From: Brucella daejeonensis
GTDB lineage: Bacteria; Pseudomonadota; Alphaproteobacteria; Rhizobiales; Rhizobiaceae
Assembly (NCBI RefSeq): GCF_014199265.1
Contig: NZ_JACIJG010000003.1
Coordinates: forward strand, 186,001-250,000
Direction of reading: 5' to 3'
Length of the DNA: 64,000 bases
The first letter of the stretch is position 1. Each line of letters opens with the position of its first letter. Under the pieces are notes generated by a model. It was not told the DNA's origin. It saw only the letters and a program-made list of their open reading frames with translations, and did no database searches. This document shows, piece by piece, positions 32,379 to 41,453 of the stretch. Both the position numbers and the translations under genes were made by a program.

Positions 32379-33170
32379 TTATGTATCTAGTGGATTTTTC
32401 GAATTTGGCGTTTGAAACAGCTTCTCATTCAGTCGGGATTCAAACGTCAAATTCAATCCACTAGCGAGCACGCTTTTGATCCGCGGATAATCGTAGCTGT
32501 TCGCCTTGGAAGTGGTATAGCCGGCCCCCACCAGCGCTTCGGCCATTTTGACGGCTGCGGCCACGCCGTCGATAACGGGCACGCCCGTCGCCGCCTTCAG
32601 GCGCTCGCACAGCGATGTCATTCCCGCGCAGCCAAGCACGATAGCCTCGGCGCCGTCCTCGGCCTTTGCGGCCTCGATTTCCCTCAAAAGAAGCTGCTCG
32701 GCCCTCTGCGGGTCTTCCTCGAGGCCCAGCACCGGGAGGTCGATTGCGCGCACCTTGCGGCAATGACGGTCCGCACCGTAGTCGCTGACCAGATCTTCGA
32801 TGATCGCGACCGAGCGCGGCAGGGTCGTGATCACGGAGAAGCGGCGGCTGATCGTCATCGCGACCTGTATCGCGGCCTGGCAGATGCCGATCACGGGACC
32901 TATCGCAACCTCGCGGGCGGCATGAAGACCCGGATCGTCGAAACAGGCGATGACATAGGCATCGACCCCTTCGCCCTCGCTTCTGCGGATTTCCGCCAGC
33001 ATTCCCGGCACCGCCAGGGCTTCATCCGTGCTGCCCTCGACGCTGACCGGCGTATCCACCGGATTGGAGGCCGAAACCTGCGTGTGAGCGTGCTTGACGA
33101 GCAAAGCGCTTTCCAGCACCTGCGCCGTCATGGAAGCCGTCGAATTGGGATTGATGAGATGAATACGCAT
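32379..33170 (-). CDS. Asp/Glu/hydantoin racemase family protein
   Basis: 263 residues. The two catalytic cysteines of the family are visible: VIACFDDPGLHAAREV (about 79-94) and VLGCAGMTSLCERLKAATG (about 190-208). MRIHLINPNSTASMTAQV is the usual start. Such enzymes racemise hydantoins, allantoin, aspartate or glutamate, or act as maleate isomerase-like enzymes. The last 26 or so residues (from about 236) are encoded by a palindromic repeat unit (32387-32464), which also leads to the stop. Probably co-transcribed with the flavin-reductase-like gene upstream (88-bp gap). Confidence 0.88.
   Translation of the reverse strand: MRIHLINPNSTASMTAQVLESALLVKHAHTQVSASNPVDTPVSVEGSTDEALAVPGMLAEIRRSEGEGVDAYVIACFDDPGLHAAREVAIGPVIGICQAAIQVAMTISRRFSVITTLPRSVAIIEDLVSDYGADRHCRKVRAIDLPVLGLEEDPQRAEQLLLREIEAAKAEDGAEAIVLGCAGMTSLCERLKAATGVPVIDGVAAAVKMAEALVGAGYTTSKANSYDYPRIKSVLASGLNLTFESRLNEKLFQTPNSKNPLDT
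32387..32464. repeat. CTAG-bounded palindromic unit inside the racemase 3' end
   Basis: CTAGTGGATT at one end and AATCCACTAG at the other, with inner arms GAATTTGGCGTTTGAA and TTCAAACGTCAAATTC. 78 bp. On the minus strand it is translated as the racemase C terminus (residues about 236-261). Confidence 0.8.
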
Positions 33171-33258
33171 AATGGAATTCTCTGTTGCCTGCTCTTCGGA
33201 GCGCACGAAAAATAAAAGGTCGAGACGCGCCGATCTGATTCAACCGGATCGAAAGGCC

Positions 33259-33885
33259 CTAATCTTTCAGCTTCTTGAAATCGCTGATCGGCGGAGCTTT
33301 CAAAACGAACTGACGATCCGACACCACGTAATTATCGGCGTGGAGCCGGGCTATGGGCTGGTAGGATTCCGGGTCCACATAATGCCCGTCGGCGTCGAGA
33401 CAGTTGCGGCGGACATGCATATGCACCACCTCACCCAGAACCAGCGTACGACGCGGATAATCGATCAGCCGCTCCACGCGGCATTCGAAAACGCACGGCG
33501 CTTCCTCGGGATAAGCGACATCGATCTTGCAGCACGAAACCGGCTTCAGCCCCGCCATTTCGAGTTCATCGACCTCGCTTTCGAAACCAAGCCCGCATAT
33601 GAGCATCTGCTGCGACAGCGCCATATCGACCATGCTGATGGCGAACTCTCCCGAACGGCGTATATTGACCATCGTATCCTTTTGTTCCCCGGTCAGGCGC
33701 GGTTGAATACCCAGGACAACGATGGCGGGATCGTGTGAAAACACGTTGAAGAAGCTCATCGGCGCGGCATTGCCGTGCCCGGCTTCGGAGCGGGTCGTCA
33801 CCAGTGCAATGGGACGCGGGCCGATGAAATTCGTCAGCAGCCTATATCGGCTCTGTGGGTCAAGCGCTTCAAAATCGAATTCCAT
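33259..33885 (-). CDS. flavin reductase-like FMN-binding protein
   Basis: 208 residues of the flavin reductase-like (FMN-binding split barrel) family: YRLLTNFIGPRPIALVTTRS (about 14-33), APMSFFNVFSHDPAIVVLGI (41-60) and DTMVNIRRSGEFAISMVD. Family members reduce FMN for partner monooxygenases or act directly on small substrates; no monooxygenase partner is seen here. Divergent from gntR copy 2, with TATTGTAGACAATA between them, so it is a likely target of that regulator. Followed by the racemase gene. Confidence 0.88.
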   Translation of the reverse strand: MEFDFEALDPQSRYRLLTNFIGPRPIALVTTRSEAGHGNAAPMSFFNVFSHDPAIVVLGIQPRLTGEQKDTMVNIRRSGEFAISMVDMALSQQMLICGLGFESEVDELEMAGLKPVSCCKIDVAYPEEAPCVFECRVERLIDYPRRTLVLGEVVHMHVRRNCLDADGHYVDPESYQPIARLHADNYVVSDRQFVLKAPPISDFKKLKD

Positions 33886-33909
33886 TGGTAGCCTGTATGA
33901 TGATCTATA

Positions 33910-33941
33910 GTCTACAATAATTTTTCATATTGTAGACAATA
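33910..33941. promoter_or_regulatory. operator region between the flavin-reductase-like gene and gntR copy 2
   Basis: GTCTACAATA (33910-33919) and TATTGTAGAC (33928-33937) form a perfect 10-bp inverted repeat. The right arm is part of TATTGTAGACAATA (33928-33941), itself a 14-bp palindrome of the ATTGTnnACAAT type. Likely site for one or both GntR/FCD regulators, controlling both directions. Confidence 0.65.
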
Positions 33942-34016
33942 CTGCAAGCAATTAAATCCGCGAGTTGACTTTTTCACACGCATCGCGATTGTCTGCGTCA
34001 ACAAGGAGAAACCAAT

Positions 34017-34694
34017 ATGAGCGCACCAGCCGCAATGTCGGTCGAACAGATCGTTGAAAGGGTATGGCTTTCCATCGCCGAACGGCGATTGCGCCCGGGC
34101 GTTCAGCTCAAGGAAGAACAGCTGGCGTCGATCTTCAATGTCAGCCGCGCCCGCATTCGTCAGGCCCTGACCGTGCTTGAGCGCGACGGCCTTGTCGCCA
34201 TCATTCCCAACCGGGGCGCCTTTGTCTGCAAGCCTTCGGTGGAAGAAGCCCGCGATGTGTTCTTCGTCCGTCAGGCGGTCGAGCGCTGCATCGTGGAACG
34301 GCTGTGCGCCTCGATCCCGAAGGACAGCCTCAAGAGGCTTCGCGAGCACGTCAACAAGGAGCGGATCGCCAATGCCGAAGACAGCACCACGGATATCATC
34401 AAGCTTTCGGGCGGGTTCCATCTTCTGCTGGCCGAGCTGACCGGGTCCGATTTCCTGTTCACCACCATGCGCGACCTTATCGCCCGCAGTTCGCTTATTA
34501 CCGCGGTCTATCGCAACACGGCGCGTTTCAACTGCGGGCCGGACGAGCACGCCGAAATCGTCGAGGCGATCACGGCGAAAGAGCCGCAAAAGGCGGTGCA
34601 TCTCATGGCGCATCATCTGGAGCATGTGGAATCCGAACTGGACCTGACCGAGATACGTGACCTTTCCCACGATCTGCGAGCAGCATTGGCGTGA
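34017..34694 (+). CDS. GntR family regulator with FCD domain, copy 2
   Basis: 225 residues, paralogue of the protein at 31348-32028 along its whole length: LKEEQLASIFNVSRARIRQA in the winged helix, DVFFVRQAVERCIVERLC at the domain junction, KLSGGFHLLLAELTGSDFLF and MAHHLEHVESELDLTEIRDL in the FCD domain. AAGGAG precedes the ATG. With its sister it probably senses one intermediate of the amidohydrolase pathway. Confidence 0.92.
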   Translation: MSAPAAMSVEQIVERVWLSIAERRLRPGVQLKEEQLASIFNVSRARIRQALTVLERDGLVAIIPNRGAFVCKPSVEEARDVFFVRQAVERCIVERLCASIPKDSLKRLREHVNKERIANAEDSTTDIIKLSGGFHLLLAELTGSDFLFTTMRDLIARSSLITAVYRNTARFNCGPDEHAEIVEAITAKEPQKAVHLMAHHLEHVESELDLTEIRDLSHDLRAALA

Positions 34695-34734
34695 AACGAA
34701 AGGAGCCGGAACCGGTCCCTTCGCCGGTTTTCTT

Positions 34735-34839
34735 CTAGAGCATTTCCAGCAAAAGTGCGAAGCGGTTTTGCGTAGGATAATGCGTAAAAACAAATAGTTA
34801 GAGCGGTTCCAGCGATTCAGTCAAAACAGGAACCGCTCT
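34735..34839. repeat. 105-bp palindromic element, intergenic copy
   Basis: Same length and ends (TAGAGCATTTCCAGCAAAAG ... GGAACCGCTCTA) as the copy that interrupts the pagL-like gene. It lies between the convergent gntR copy 2 and the ABC ATPase gene, reaching the latter's stop codon region at 34838. Confidence 0.85.
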
Positions 34840-35818
34840 AAGCCACCGTTTCGACCAAGTGGCAGGCGACGCGGGTGCCGTTCGGCAAGGTCTGCATCGC
34901 CGGCGCTTCCTTCGAACAGCGTTCCATGGCGAAAGGGCAGCGCGGGTGGAACGTGCAGCCGGACGGCGGCTTGAGCGGGCTTGGCACTTCACCGCTTGCC
35001 GGTTCACGGTTACGATTGGGGGCTTCGATATTCGGGATCGTTTGCAGGAGAAGCTGCGTATAGGGGTGACTAGGCTTGGCGAACAGCTCTTCCGTGTCAC
35101 CCTCTTCCACGATGCGGCCCAGATACATCACCGCAATACGGTCCGACATGTGACGGACGACGCTCATGTCGTGGCTGATGAAGAGATAGGTCAGCCCCAG
35201 CTCATCCTGCAACCGGCGCATCAGGTTCAAAACCTGCGCCTGCACCGACACGTCGAGCGCCGAGGTCGGCTCGTCGCAGACGAGAAATTCCGGCTCGCTT
35301 GCAAGCGCGCGCGCAATCGAAATGCGCTGGCGTTGGCCACCGGAAAATTCATGCGGGAATTTCTCGCCATCCGACGGCGAAAGCCCGACCGTGCGCAGAA
35401 GTTCCTCCACGCGTTCGGTCACTTCGGCGGCGGTGTTGCGAAGCTTCAGTTCGCGCAGCGGCTCGGCGATGATGTTCTTCACCCGCCAGCGCGGATTGAG
35501 CGAGGCATAGGGATCCTGAAAGATCATCTGGGCTGAAAGCGGCTTGCCGCTTTTGCCCGGCGCAAAGCGCATCTCGCCACTCGTTGCGTGGTGCAGACCG
35601 GTGACGAGACGGGCGACGGTGGATTTTCCGCAGCCGCTTTCGCCGACGATGCTGAGACAACCGCCCGCAGGCACCGTAAAGCTGATGTCATTGACAGCTT
35701 GCAGATATTGCCGGGGCTTGCGCTCCACGACGCGATTGAGCCAAGGCGCGGACACGTCGAACGTCTTGACCAGTCGCTCCACAGTCAGGGCCGGAGCTTT
35801 TTGCAATGGTTTCGTCAT
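34838..35818 (-). CDS. peptide-type ABC transporter ATP-binding protein, DppF-like
   Basis: 326 residues. Walker A GESGCGKST, signature EFSGGQRQRISIARALASEP, Walker B FLVCDEPTSALDV, then the oligopeptide-ATPase C-terminal domain with the iron-sulfur-type cysteine pattern GCTFHPRCPFAMERCSKEAP. Powers the importer with the DppD-like partner. Its ATG at 35818 overlaps the partner's TGA as ATGA. Its last codons reach the 105-bp repeat. Confidence 0.93.
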   Translation of the reverse strand: MTKPLQKAPALTVERLVKTFDVSAPWLNRVVERKPRQYLQAVNDISFTVPAGGCLSIVGESGCGKSTVARLVTGLHHATSGEMRFAPGKSGKPLSAQMIFQDPYASLNPRWRVKNIIAEPLRELKLRNTAAEVTERVEELLRTVGLSPSDGEKFPHEFSGGQRQRISIARALASEPEFLVCDEPTSALDVSVQAQVLNLMRRLQDELGLTYLFISHDMSVVRHMSDRIAVMYLGRIVEEGDTEELFAKPSHPYTQLLLQTIPNIEAPNRNREPASGEVPSPLKPPSGCTFHPRCPFAMERCSKEAPAMQTLPNGTRVACHLVETVA

Positions 35819-36798
35819 GCGGTGCCTCCCGCGTTCAGCCAACAGGCGCTGGCGGTTTGGTCGGAGAATACGAGTTCCGGGCGCTCGCGCAGGCAGCGCG
35901 GTCCCGCCATCTTGCAGCGCGGATTGAAGGCGCAACCTTCGGGGATCGCATCGAGACGTGGCATGGAACCGTCGATCTGGTTGAGTTTCTCGACCCGCGC
36001 GCCAAGCGACGGAATAGAGGCCATCAGCCCTTGCGTATAGGGGTGGCGCGGCTGGTGCAGCACCTGTTCCACCGCTCCGATTTCGATCAGCCGCCCGGCA
36101 TACATGACCGCGATGCGATCTGCCGCTTCGGCAATCACGCCCATGTCGTGGGTGACGAGCATGACGGCGGTGTGCTTTTCCTTGCATAATTTACGCAGGA
36201 GCGAAATGATCTGCGCCTGGATCGACACATCGAGCGCGGTAGTCGGCTCGTCGGCGATGACGAGTTTCGGCGACGCCGCAAGCGCAAGCGCGATCACCAC
36301 GCGCTGGCGCATACCGCCGGAGAACTGGTGCGGATACTGATTGACCCGCTCTTCCGGCGACGGAATGCCGACATCGCGCAATAGCTGCACGGCGCGGGCA
36401 CGGGCTTCAGCCTTGCCAAGCCCTAGATGTTGCCGGATGGTTTCGACAAGTTGCGCGCCCACCGTGAACAGCGGATTGAGCGAGGTGAGCGGGTCCTGAA
36501 AAATAGCCCCGATTTCGCGTCCGCGAATTTTTTCCATGGCGCGGTCGTCAAGCGTGTCGATACGCGTCTTGCCGAGCCAGACCTCGCCACCGGCGATATG
36601 ACCGGGCGCTTCGAGCAGCCCCTGAATGGCGAGGCCCGTCATGGACTTGCCCGCGCCGGATTCACCGACCACGCCGAGAATTTCACCCGGGCGGATCGAC
36701 AGGCTGACATCCGACAGCGCGGTGACCGTACCGCGACGGTTCGGAAAATCCACGCGCAGATTGCGCACGTCAACGACTGGTTCCTGCATGTCACCCAT
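35815..36798 (-). CDS. peptide-type ABC transporter ATP-binding protein, DppD-like
   Basis: 327 residues. Walker A GESGAGKSM, signature QFSGGMRQRVVIALALAASP, Walker B LVIADEPTTALDV, and C-terminal cysteines GCAFNPRCKMAGPRCLRERP. Three in-frame ATGs lie close together; AGAGGGGA ends just before the one at 36804, so the ATG at 36798 (MGDMQEP), seven bases from the site, is preferred. It overlaps the 3' end of the upstream amidohydrolase by 8 bp. Confidence 0.92.
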   Translation of the reverse strand: MGDMQEPVVDVRNLRVDFPNRRGTVTALSDVSLSIRPGEILGVVGESGAGKSMTGLAIQGLLEAPGHIAGGEVWLGKTRIDTLDDRAMEKIRGREIGAIFQDPLTSLNPLFTVGAQLVETIRQHLGLGKAEARARAVQLLRDVGIPSPEERVNQYPHQFSGGMRQRVVIALALAASPKLVIADEPTTALDVSIQAQIISLLRKLCKEKHTAVMLVTHDMGVIAEAADRIAVMYAGRLIEIGAVEQVLHQPRHPYTQGLMASIPSLGARVEKLNQIDGSMPRLDAIPEGCAFNPRCKMAGPRCLRERPELVFSDQTASACWLNAGGTA

Positions 36799-38287
36799 TT
36801 TCATTCCCCTCTACAGGATAGCTGGGCGGGAAGATTTCACTGACCGGAGGGTTGTTCCAGCTCCGCTCGGGATATCTGGCGATCAGCCCGTCATATTGCG
36901 CCTGCGCCTGATCGCGGGCCTTTTGCATGTCGAAACCGGCCAGTTGCCGGTTCAACATGGAGACACGACCGTCCACGAAAACGGCTTGCGTAATCTTGCC
37001 CGAACCGCCGGTAACGATTGTGGTAATCGGATCGACGGACGGGGCCATGATCGTGTCGTCAAGACGGAAGACCGCAATATCCGCACGCGCGCCCGGCGAC
37101 AGATGGCCGAGATCGGACCGACCAAGCGCCTTGGCGCCGCCGATGGTTGCGGCGTCGAACAGATCTGCGGCGCGCAGGCGATCCGGCGCGCCGTCGGCCA
37201 CACGACCGGTGATGAGACCGGCCAGCAGGTTCATCAGCATGTCGGGCGGTGTGGTATCCGTGCCCATGGCGATGTTGATCCCGCGCTTGCGGCAGTCGGA
37301 AAACGACTTGAGGATAGAACCGCTGCGGGCTGAAACCAGCGGGCAATGCACGATGGAAACGCCATGTTCCGCATAAAGGCCCAGATCTTCGTCGGTGGCA
37401 TTGGTGGCGTGCGGCGCAATGAGGCGGCTGCTCAAAAGGCCGTTTTTGGCAAGCCAGACCGGCGCGGTCGAGCCATGCAGCATCCGCACCGTATCGACTT
37501 CCATCGCGCCCTGCGCCATGTGCAGGCGGAACTTGCAGTCCAGATCGCGCGCGGCGGCGGCGGTGCGCTGGATAAGCCCGAGCGTCGAGGTTTCGACGCG
37601 ATCCGGCGCCAGCATACCGCGTACCAGATCGCCATGGCGGCCATTCTGGCGTTCGATATAAGCAATTGCGTCCTTCAGACCCTGAAAGCCGCGCTCTTCA
37701 TCGAAGACCGGCACCATCTTGCCCGGCGCTTCCAGCACCATGCCGCCCGAACGGTAGGCGGGGCTGAGATAGACGCGCAGGCCAAGATCGCCGGCAGCTT
37801 GCGCAGCCGCATCGAATTCGGCGACCGTTTCCCCCCATTCCCGGTAAAACAGCGAGGCAATCGGCGCGGCAGTGGTGATGCCGTTCAGCAGGAGCTGGCC
37901 GAAAGCGAAGCGTTTCTGGAAGGCGAGTTCTTCCTCGCTATACATTTCATAGGGGCCGGCCTCGACATAGGAGCGCGGCCAGACGCGGCCCTTGGCCCAG
38001 CCCGGATGATGGTCAATGCCGAGGATCGTGGTATCGAGATCGGATAATGCGTCGAGATCGATCAGTCCGGGGCTGATCAGCGCCTTGCCGAAATCGATGC
38101 GGCGGGCCACTTCGCCGGGGAAATCATGCCCGACGAACAGGATTTCACCATGCTCGAATACCACTTCCCCGTTGCGCAGAAGCCGGTGGCCACCATCCTT
38201 ATGACCGACCACCCAGCTTGCGGTGATCAGGGTGCGTCCTTCCGGTCTGCTCCCAAGCGGAAGCGTCTCCAATGCTTTGTTCATCAT
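36791..38287 (-). CDS. amidohydrolase superfamily protein lacking the N-terminal HxH metal motif
   Basis: 498 residues, ATZ/TRZ-like amidohydrolase fold. After the first beta-sandwich strand the usual PGLIDxHxH becomes PGLIDLDALSDLDTTILGID, so both metal-ligand histidines are replaced. Later metal positions look kept: a His in FRLHMAQGAM, another in LIAPHATNATDEDL, and the catalytic Asp in GTDTTPPDML. It may bind one metal differently, or be a divergent hydrolase. Start overlaps the preceding amidohydrolase stop as ATGATGA. Substrate unknown; it is embedded in the transporter operon. Confidence 0.85.
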   Translation of the reverse strand: MMNKALETLPLGSRPEGRTLITASWVVGHKDGGHRLLRNGEVVFEHGEILFVGHDFPGEVARRIDFGKALISPGLIDLDALSDLDTTILGIDHHPGWAKGRVWPRSYVEAGPYEMYSEEELAFQKRFAFGQLLLNGITTAAPIASLFYREWGETVAEFDAAAQAAGDLGLRVYLSPAYRSGGMVLEAPGKMVPVFDEERGFQGLKDAIAYIERQNGRHGDLVRGMLAPDRVETSTLGLIQRTAAAARDLDCKFRLHMAQGAMEVDTVRMLHGSTAPVWLAKNGLLSSRLIAPHATNATDEDLGLYAEHGVSIVHCPLVSARSGSILKSFSDCRKRGINIAMGTDTTPPDMLMNLLAGLITGRVADGAPDRLRAADLFDAATIGGAKALGRSDLGHLSPGARADIAVFRLDDTIMAPSVDPITTIVTGGSGKITQAVFVDGRVSMLNRQLAGFDMQKARDQAQAQYDGLIARYPERSWNNPPVSEIFPPSYPVEGNENG

Positions 38288-39477
38288 GGCATCTCCACCA
38301 CGGCAACGCCCTGACGGGCCGTAACGCGACCGCCCTTGACGACGAGCGGACGCGGGGCGACATCCACTACCGCATGGGCCAGCGTTTCACCGGTTAGAAG
38401 AGTGAAATCGGCATTGCAGCCCACTTCCAGCCCATAGTTCTCAAGGCGCATGACATCCGCGCCGCCCTGAGAGACGATGTGCAGCACATGCTCCAGATCG
38501 TGATCCGAGCGCACGCCGTTCTTCATGCCGATAACCTTGGCGCGGTCCAGCATATCCGGCTGGCCCCACGGGCCCCATGTGTCGCGAATACCGTCGCAGC
38601 CGCCGCCGATGCGCACGCCGGCTTCCTTCAACCGCTTGATCGACGGCACCGTGGCCGAAGGCGCGCCGGTAGTGAGGATGGCGACATCGAGAAGGGCAAG
38701 CTGTTCGATCAGTTGACCAACGCGCAGATAGTCGTTCATGCCGAGCGCAAAGGCATGGCTGATCGCCACCTTGCCTTCCATGCCGTTGGCACGGATGCGC
38801 TCGAAGATAAGCTCCATCGTGAAGGCGCCAAGATCGCCGGTTTCATGCAGGTGAATATCGATCGGAACGCCGTGCCTCGTGGCAAGGGCGAACAGAATAT
38901 CAAGCTGGCCCTTGGGGTCGCGGTCGATACCGCATGGATCGATGCCGCCCAGCACTTCGCAGCCCTGACGCAGTGCCTCGTCGAGCAGTTCCTGCGTGCC
39001 GGGCATGACCATCAGGCCCGACTGCGGGAAGGCGACGATTTCAATATCGATGATGCCCTTGAGCTTCTCGCGGGTTTCCCAAACGCCTTCGACCAACGAC
39101 AGGCCATGGGTCGGATCGATATCGACATGGCTGCGGATATGCGTGCCGCCATGCGCGGCCAGACCGATGGCGTGGCGCATCGACTGGCGATGTGGGTCGA
39201 TGCCGATTTCCAGCCGGTGTTCGCGTTCGAAGTCGATACGTTCGCGCAGGATCGCGGCGCGATTGTTGACGTGCCAGGGCATGCCCCAGGTGGTCTTGTC
39301 GAGATGGGTATGCGCGTCGATCAGGCCGGGGGCGACGATGGCGTTGCCGCCATCTTCCACGGCCATGCCGGGTTCTGCTTCAAACCGTCCGAAACCGGCA
39401 ATCTTTCCGTCCCTGATCAGGATATCGCAGGTTTCGCCTGCCATAGGCCGGACATTGCGGAGCAAAAGATCGTTCAT
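38284..39477 (-). CDS. cytosine deaminase-like amidohydrolase
   Basis: 397 residues of the cytosine deaminase/N-isopropylammelide hydrolase branch. All metal-site motifs are present: APGLIDAHTHLDKTTW (HxH, about 50-65), IDIHLHETGDLGAF, KVAISHAFALG and the catalytic Asp in GGGCDGIRDTWGPWG. It likely deaminates or hydrolyses an exocyclic amine or ring amide of a pyrimidine- or triazine-like ring. It ends the permease part of the operon (4 bp after dppC-like) and overlaps the next amidohydrolase. Confidence 0.88.
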   Translation of the reverse strand: MNDLLLRNVRPMAGETCDILIRDGKIAGFGRFEAEPGMAVEDGGNAIVAPGLIDAHTHLDKTTWGMPWHVNNRAAILRERIDFEREHRLEIGIDPHRQSMRHAIGLAAHGGTHIRSHVDIDPTHGLSLVEGVWETREKLKGIIDIEIVAFPQSGLMVMPGTQELLDEALRQGCEVLGGIDPCGIDRDPKGQLDILFALATRHGVPIDIHLHETGDLGAFTMELIFERIRANGMEGKVAISHAFALGMNDYLRVGQLIEQLALLDVAILTTGAPSATVPSIKRLKEAGVRIGGGCDGIRDTWGPWGQPDMLDRAKVIGMKNGVRSDHDLEHVLHIVSQGGADVMRLENYGLEVGCNADFTLLTGETLAHAVVDVAPRPLVVKGGRVTARQGVAVVEMP

Positions 39478-39481
39478 GGAC

Positions 39482-40435
39482 TTACCTCAGTTTCGGATTG
39501 AGCGCATCGCGCAGCCAGTCGCCGAGCATGTTGACGGCGACGACCAGAAGGCAAAGCTGGATGACGGGGAAGAGCACGATCCACCACGAACCGGAAAACA
39601 GGAACTGGTTACCGATGCGGATCAGCGTTCCCAGAGACGGCTGGCTTGGCGGCATGCCGATGCCAAGGAACGAAAGTGTGGCTTCGGTAAGGATTGCCAT
39701 GCCGAAATTGAGCGTTGCGGCCACCATGATCGGCGTCAGCGTATTGGGCAGGATATGCCGGGCCATGATGCGCCGTGCGGGCACGCCGATCAGCCGCGCC
39801 GCCGACACATAGTCCTTGCCGCTTTCAACGATGGCCTGCGCGCGCACCGTGCGGGCATATTGCACCCAGGCTGAAAGCGCGATGGCCAGAATGAGCACGG
39901 CGGACGCACCGACTTCACGCAGGCTGACGGGCAGCATCTGACGCACGACAGTCGAAACCAGAATGGCGACCAGAATGGTCGGGATCGACAGGGTAATGTC
40001 ACCGAAGCGCATCAACAGATTGTCGATGAAGCCACCGAAATAGCCGGAGACAAGCCCGGCGCTGAGGCCAATCAGGAGCGAGAGCGCTACCGAGGCAATG
40101 CCGATAACGATGGAAATGCGCGTGCCGTAGAGAATGGCCGACAGCATGTCGCGCCCTTGCGTATCCGTGCCGAGAAGATAGGGCCATTCGCCGCCTTCTT
40201 CCCATAGCGGCGGCAATTCCGCTTTCCACATGTCGAGCGCGGCGCCGTCATATGGGTCCTGCGGTGCGATCATGGGGGCGAACAGCGCGGTCAGGATCAG
40301 GACCGCCAGAAGTGCGGCGCTGAACATGGCCGTCTTGCTGTGCGTGAACGACCACCACAGATCGCTTTTGCGGATGCGCTGGAAAAGCGACAGGCGCACA
40401 ACCGGGGTGGTGGCTTGTGAGGCTTGGGTGCTCAT
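39482..40435 (-). CDS. peptide-type ABC transporter permease, DppC-like
   Basis: 317 residues. A cytoplasmic N terminus, one membrane helix (TAMFSAALLAVLILTALFAP), a periplasmic stretch with LLGTDTQGRDMLSAILYGTR (the DppC signature), then five more helices with the EAA-type loop VSAARLIGVPARRIMARHIL. Partner of the DppB-like permease upstream (21-bp gap). Confidence 0.94.
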   Translation of the reverse strand: MSTQASQATTPVVRLSLFQRIRKSDLWWSFTHSKTAMFSAALLAVLILTALFAPMIAPQDPYDGAALDMWKAELPPLWEEGGEWPYLLGTDTQGRDMLSAILYGTRISIVIGIASVALSLLIGLSAGLVSGYFGGFIDNLLMRFGDITLSIPTILVAILVSTVVRQMLPVSLREVGASAVLILAIALSAWVQYARTVRAQAIVESGKDYVSAARLIGVPARRIMARHILPNTLTPIMVAATLNFGMAILTEATLSFLGIGMPPSQPSLGTLIRIGNQFLFSGSWWIVLFPVIQLCLLVVAVNMLGDWLRDALNPKLR

Positions 40436-40456
40436 CGGTCTGGACTCCCCGTTGGA

Positions 40457-41425
40457 TCAGCGAGCAGTGCGCAAGCGGGGATCGATTACCGCATAGGCAA
40501 CGTCCACCAGCGTGTTGAGCACGACGAAGATAAAGGAAATGATGCAGAGATAGGCCGCCATCACCGGAATATCGAGGAATGTGACGGCCTGAATGAACAG
40601 CATACCCATGCCCGGCCACTGGAACACGGTTTCGGTGATGAGCGCGAAGGCGATCAGCGAGCCGACATTCATGGCGGTCATCGTCACAACCGGCATCAGG
40701 CAGTTGCGCAATGCGTGGCGGAAATAGATGCGCCAGCGCGGAATGCCGCGGGCGCGGGCGAATTTGACATAATCGGAGCGCAGCACTTCCAGCATTTCGG
40801 CACGCACAAGACGCATGACCAGCGTGACCTGATAAAGCGAAAGCGCAATGGCGGGCAGCAGGATCGCGGCGCGCCCCGAAGAGGTCAGAAGCCCCGTCGA
40901 CCACCAGCCAAGCTGCACCACATCGCCGCGTCCGAAAGCCGGGAACCAGCCGAGCGAGACCGAAAAGACGAGGATCAGCAGGATGCCGACCACGAAGCTC
41001 GGCAACGAGACGCCGACAATGGAGAGGAATTGCAGGCCCTCCGTATACCATTTTCCGCGTTTGATTGCCGTCAGCACGCCAAGCGGCAGACCGACCAGCA
41101 GCGAGATCAGCGTGGCGACCAGCACCAGTTCCAGCGTTGCGGGAAAGCGTTCGCCGATCAGGCCCAGCACATCCTGACCGTTGCGGTAGGAAATGCCGAA
41201 ATTGCCTTGCGCCGCATTGACCACGAAGCGCGTATATTGCGTCATCAGGCCATCGTTGAGGCCAAGGCGCTCACGCAGATTATCGCGGTCGGCCTGCGTC
41301 ATCTGCTCGTTGGCCATCATCTCGACAGGATCGCCAGCCAGCCGGAAAATCAGGAAGGCAAGCAAAGCGACGGCCAACATCACCATGACGGCGTTCGCCA
41401 GACGCTTAATGATAAAAACCAGCAT
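40457..41425 (-). CDS. peptide-type ABC transporter permease, DppB-like
   Basis: 322 residues. N-terminal helix MLVFIIKRLANAVMVMLAVA, then RLAGDPVEMMA, five further helices, and the EAA-type loop KFARARGIPRWRIYFRHALR. C terminus VVLNTLVDVAYAVIDPRLR is the standard DppB ending. A perfect 9-bp hairpin (41454-41479) separates it from the binding protein gene. Confidence 0.94.
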   Translation of the reverse strand: MLVFIIKRLANAVMVMLAVALLAFLIFRLAGDPVEMMANEQMTQADRDNLRERLGLNDGLMTQYTRFVVNAAQGNFGISYRNGQDVLGLIGERFPATLELVLVATLISLLVGLPLGVLTAIKRGKWYTEGLQFLSIVGVSLPSFVVGILLILVFSVSLGWFPAFGRGDVVQLGWWSTGLLTSSGRAAILLPAIALSLYQVTLVMRLVRAEMLEVLRSDYVKFARARGIPRWRIYFRHALRNCLMPVVTMTAMNVGSLIAFALITETVFQWPGMGMLFIQAVTFLDIPVMAAYLCIISFIFVVLNTLVDVAYAVIDPRLRTAR

Positions 41426-41453
41426 CAGGAATCCCTCGGTACCAACTGGGCAC

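Noticed and set aside
24751-32464. CRISPR array considered because of repeated CTAG-bounded units
   Set aside because: The units are long palindromes with no regularly spaced unique spacers, and no cas genes are present.
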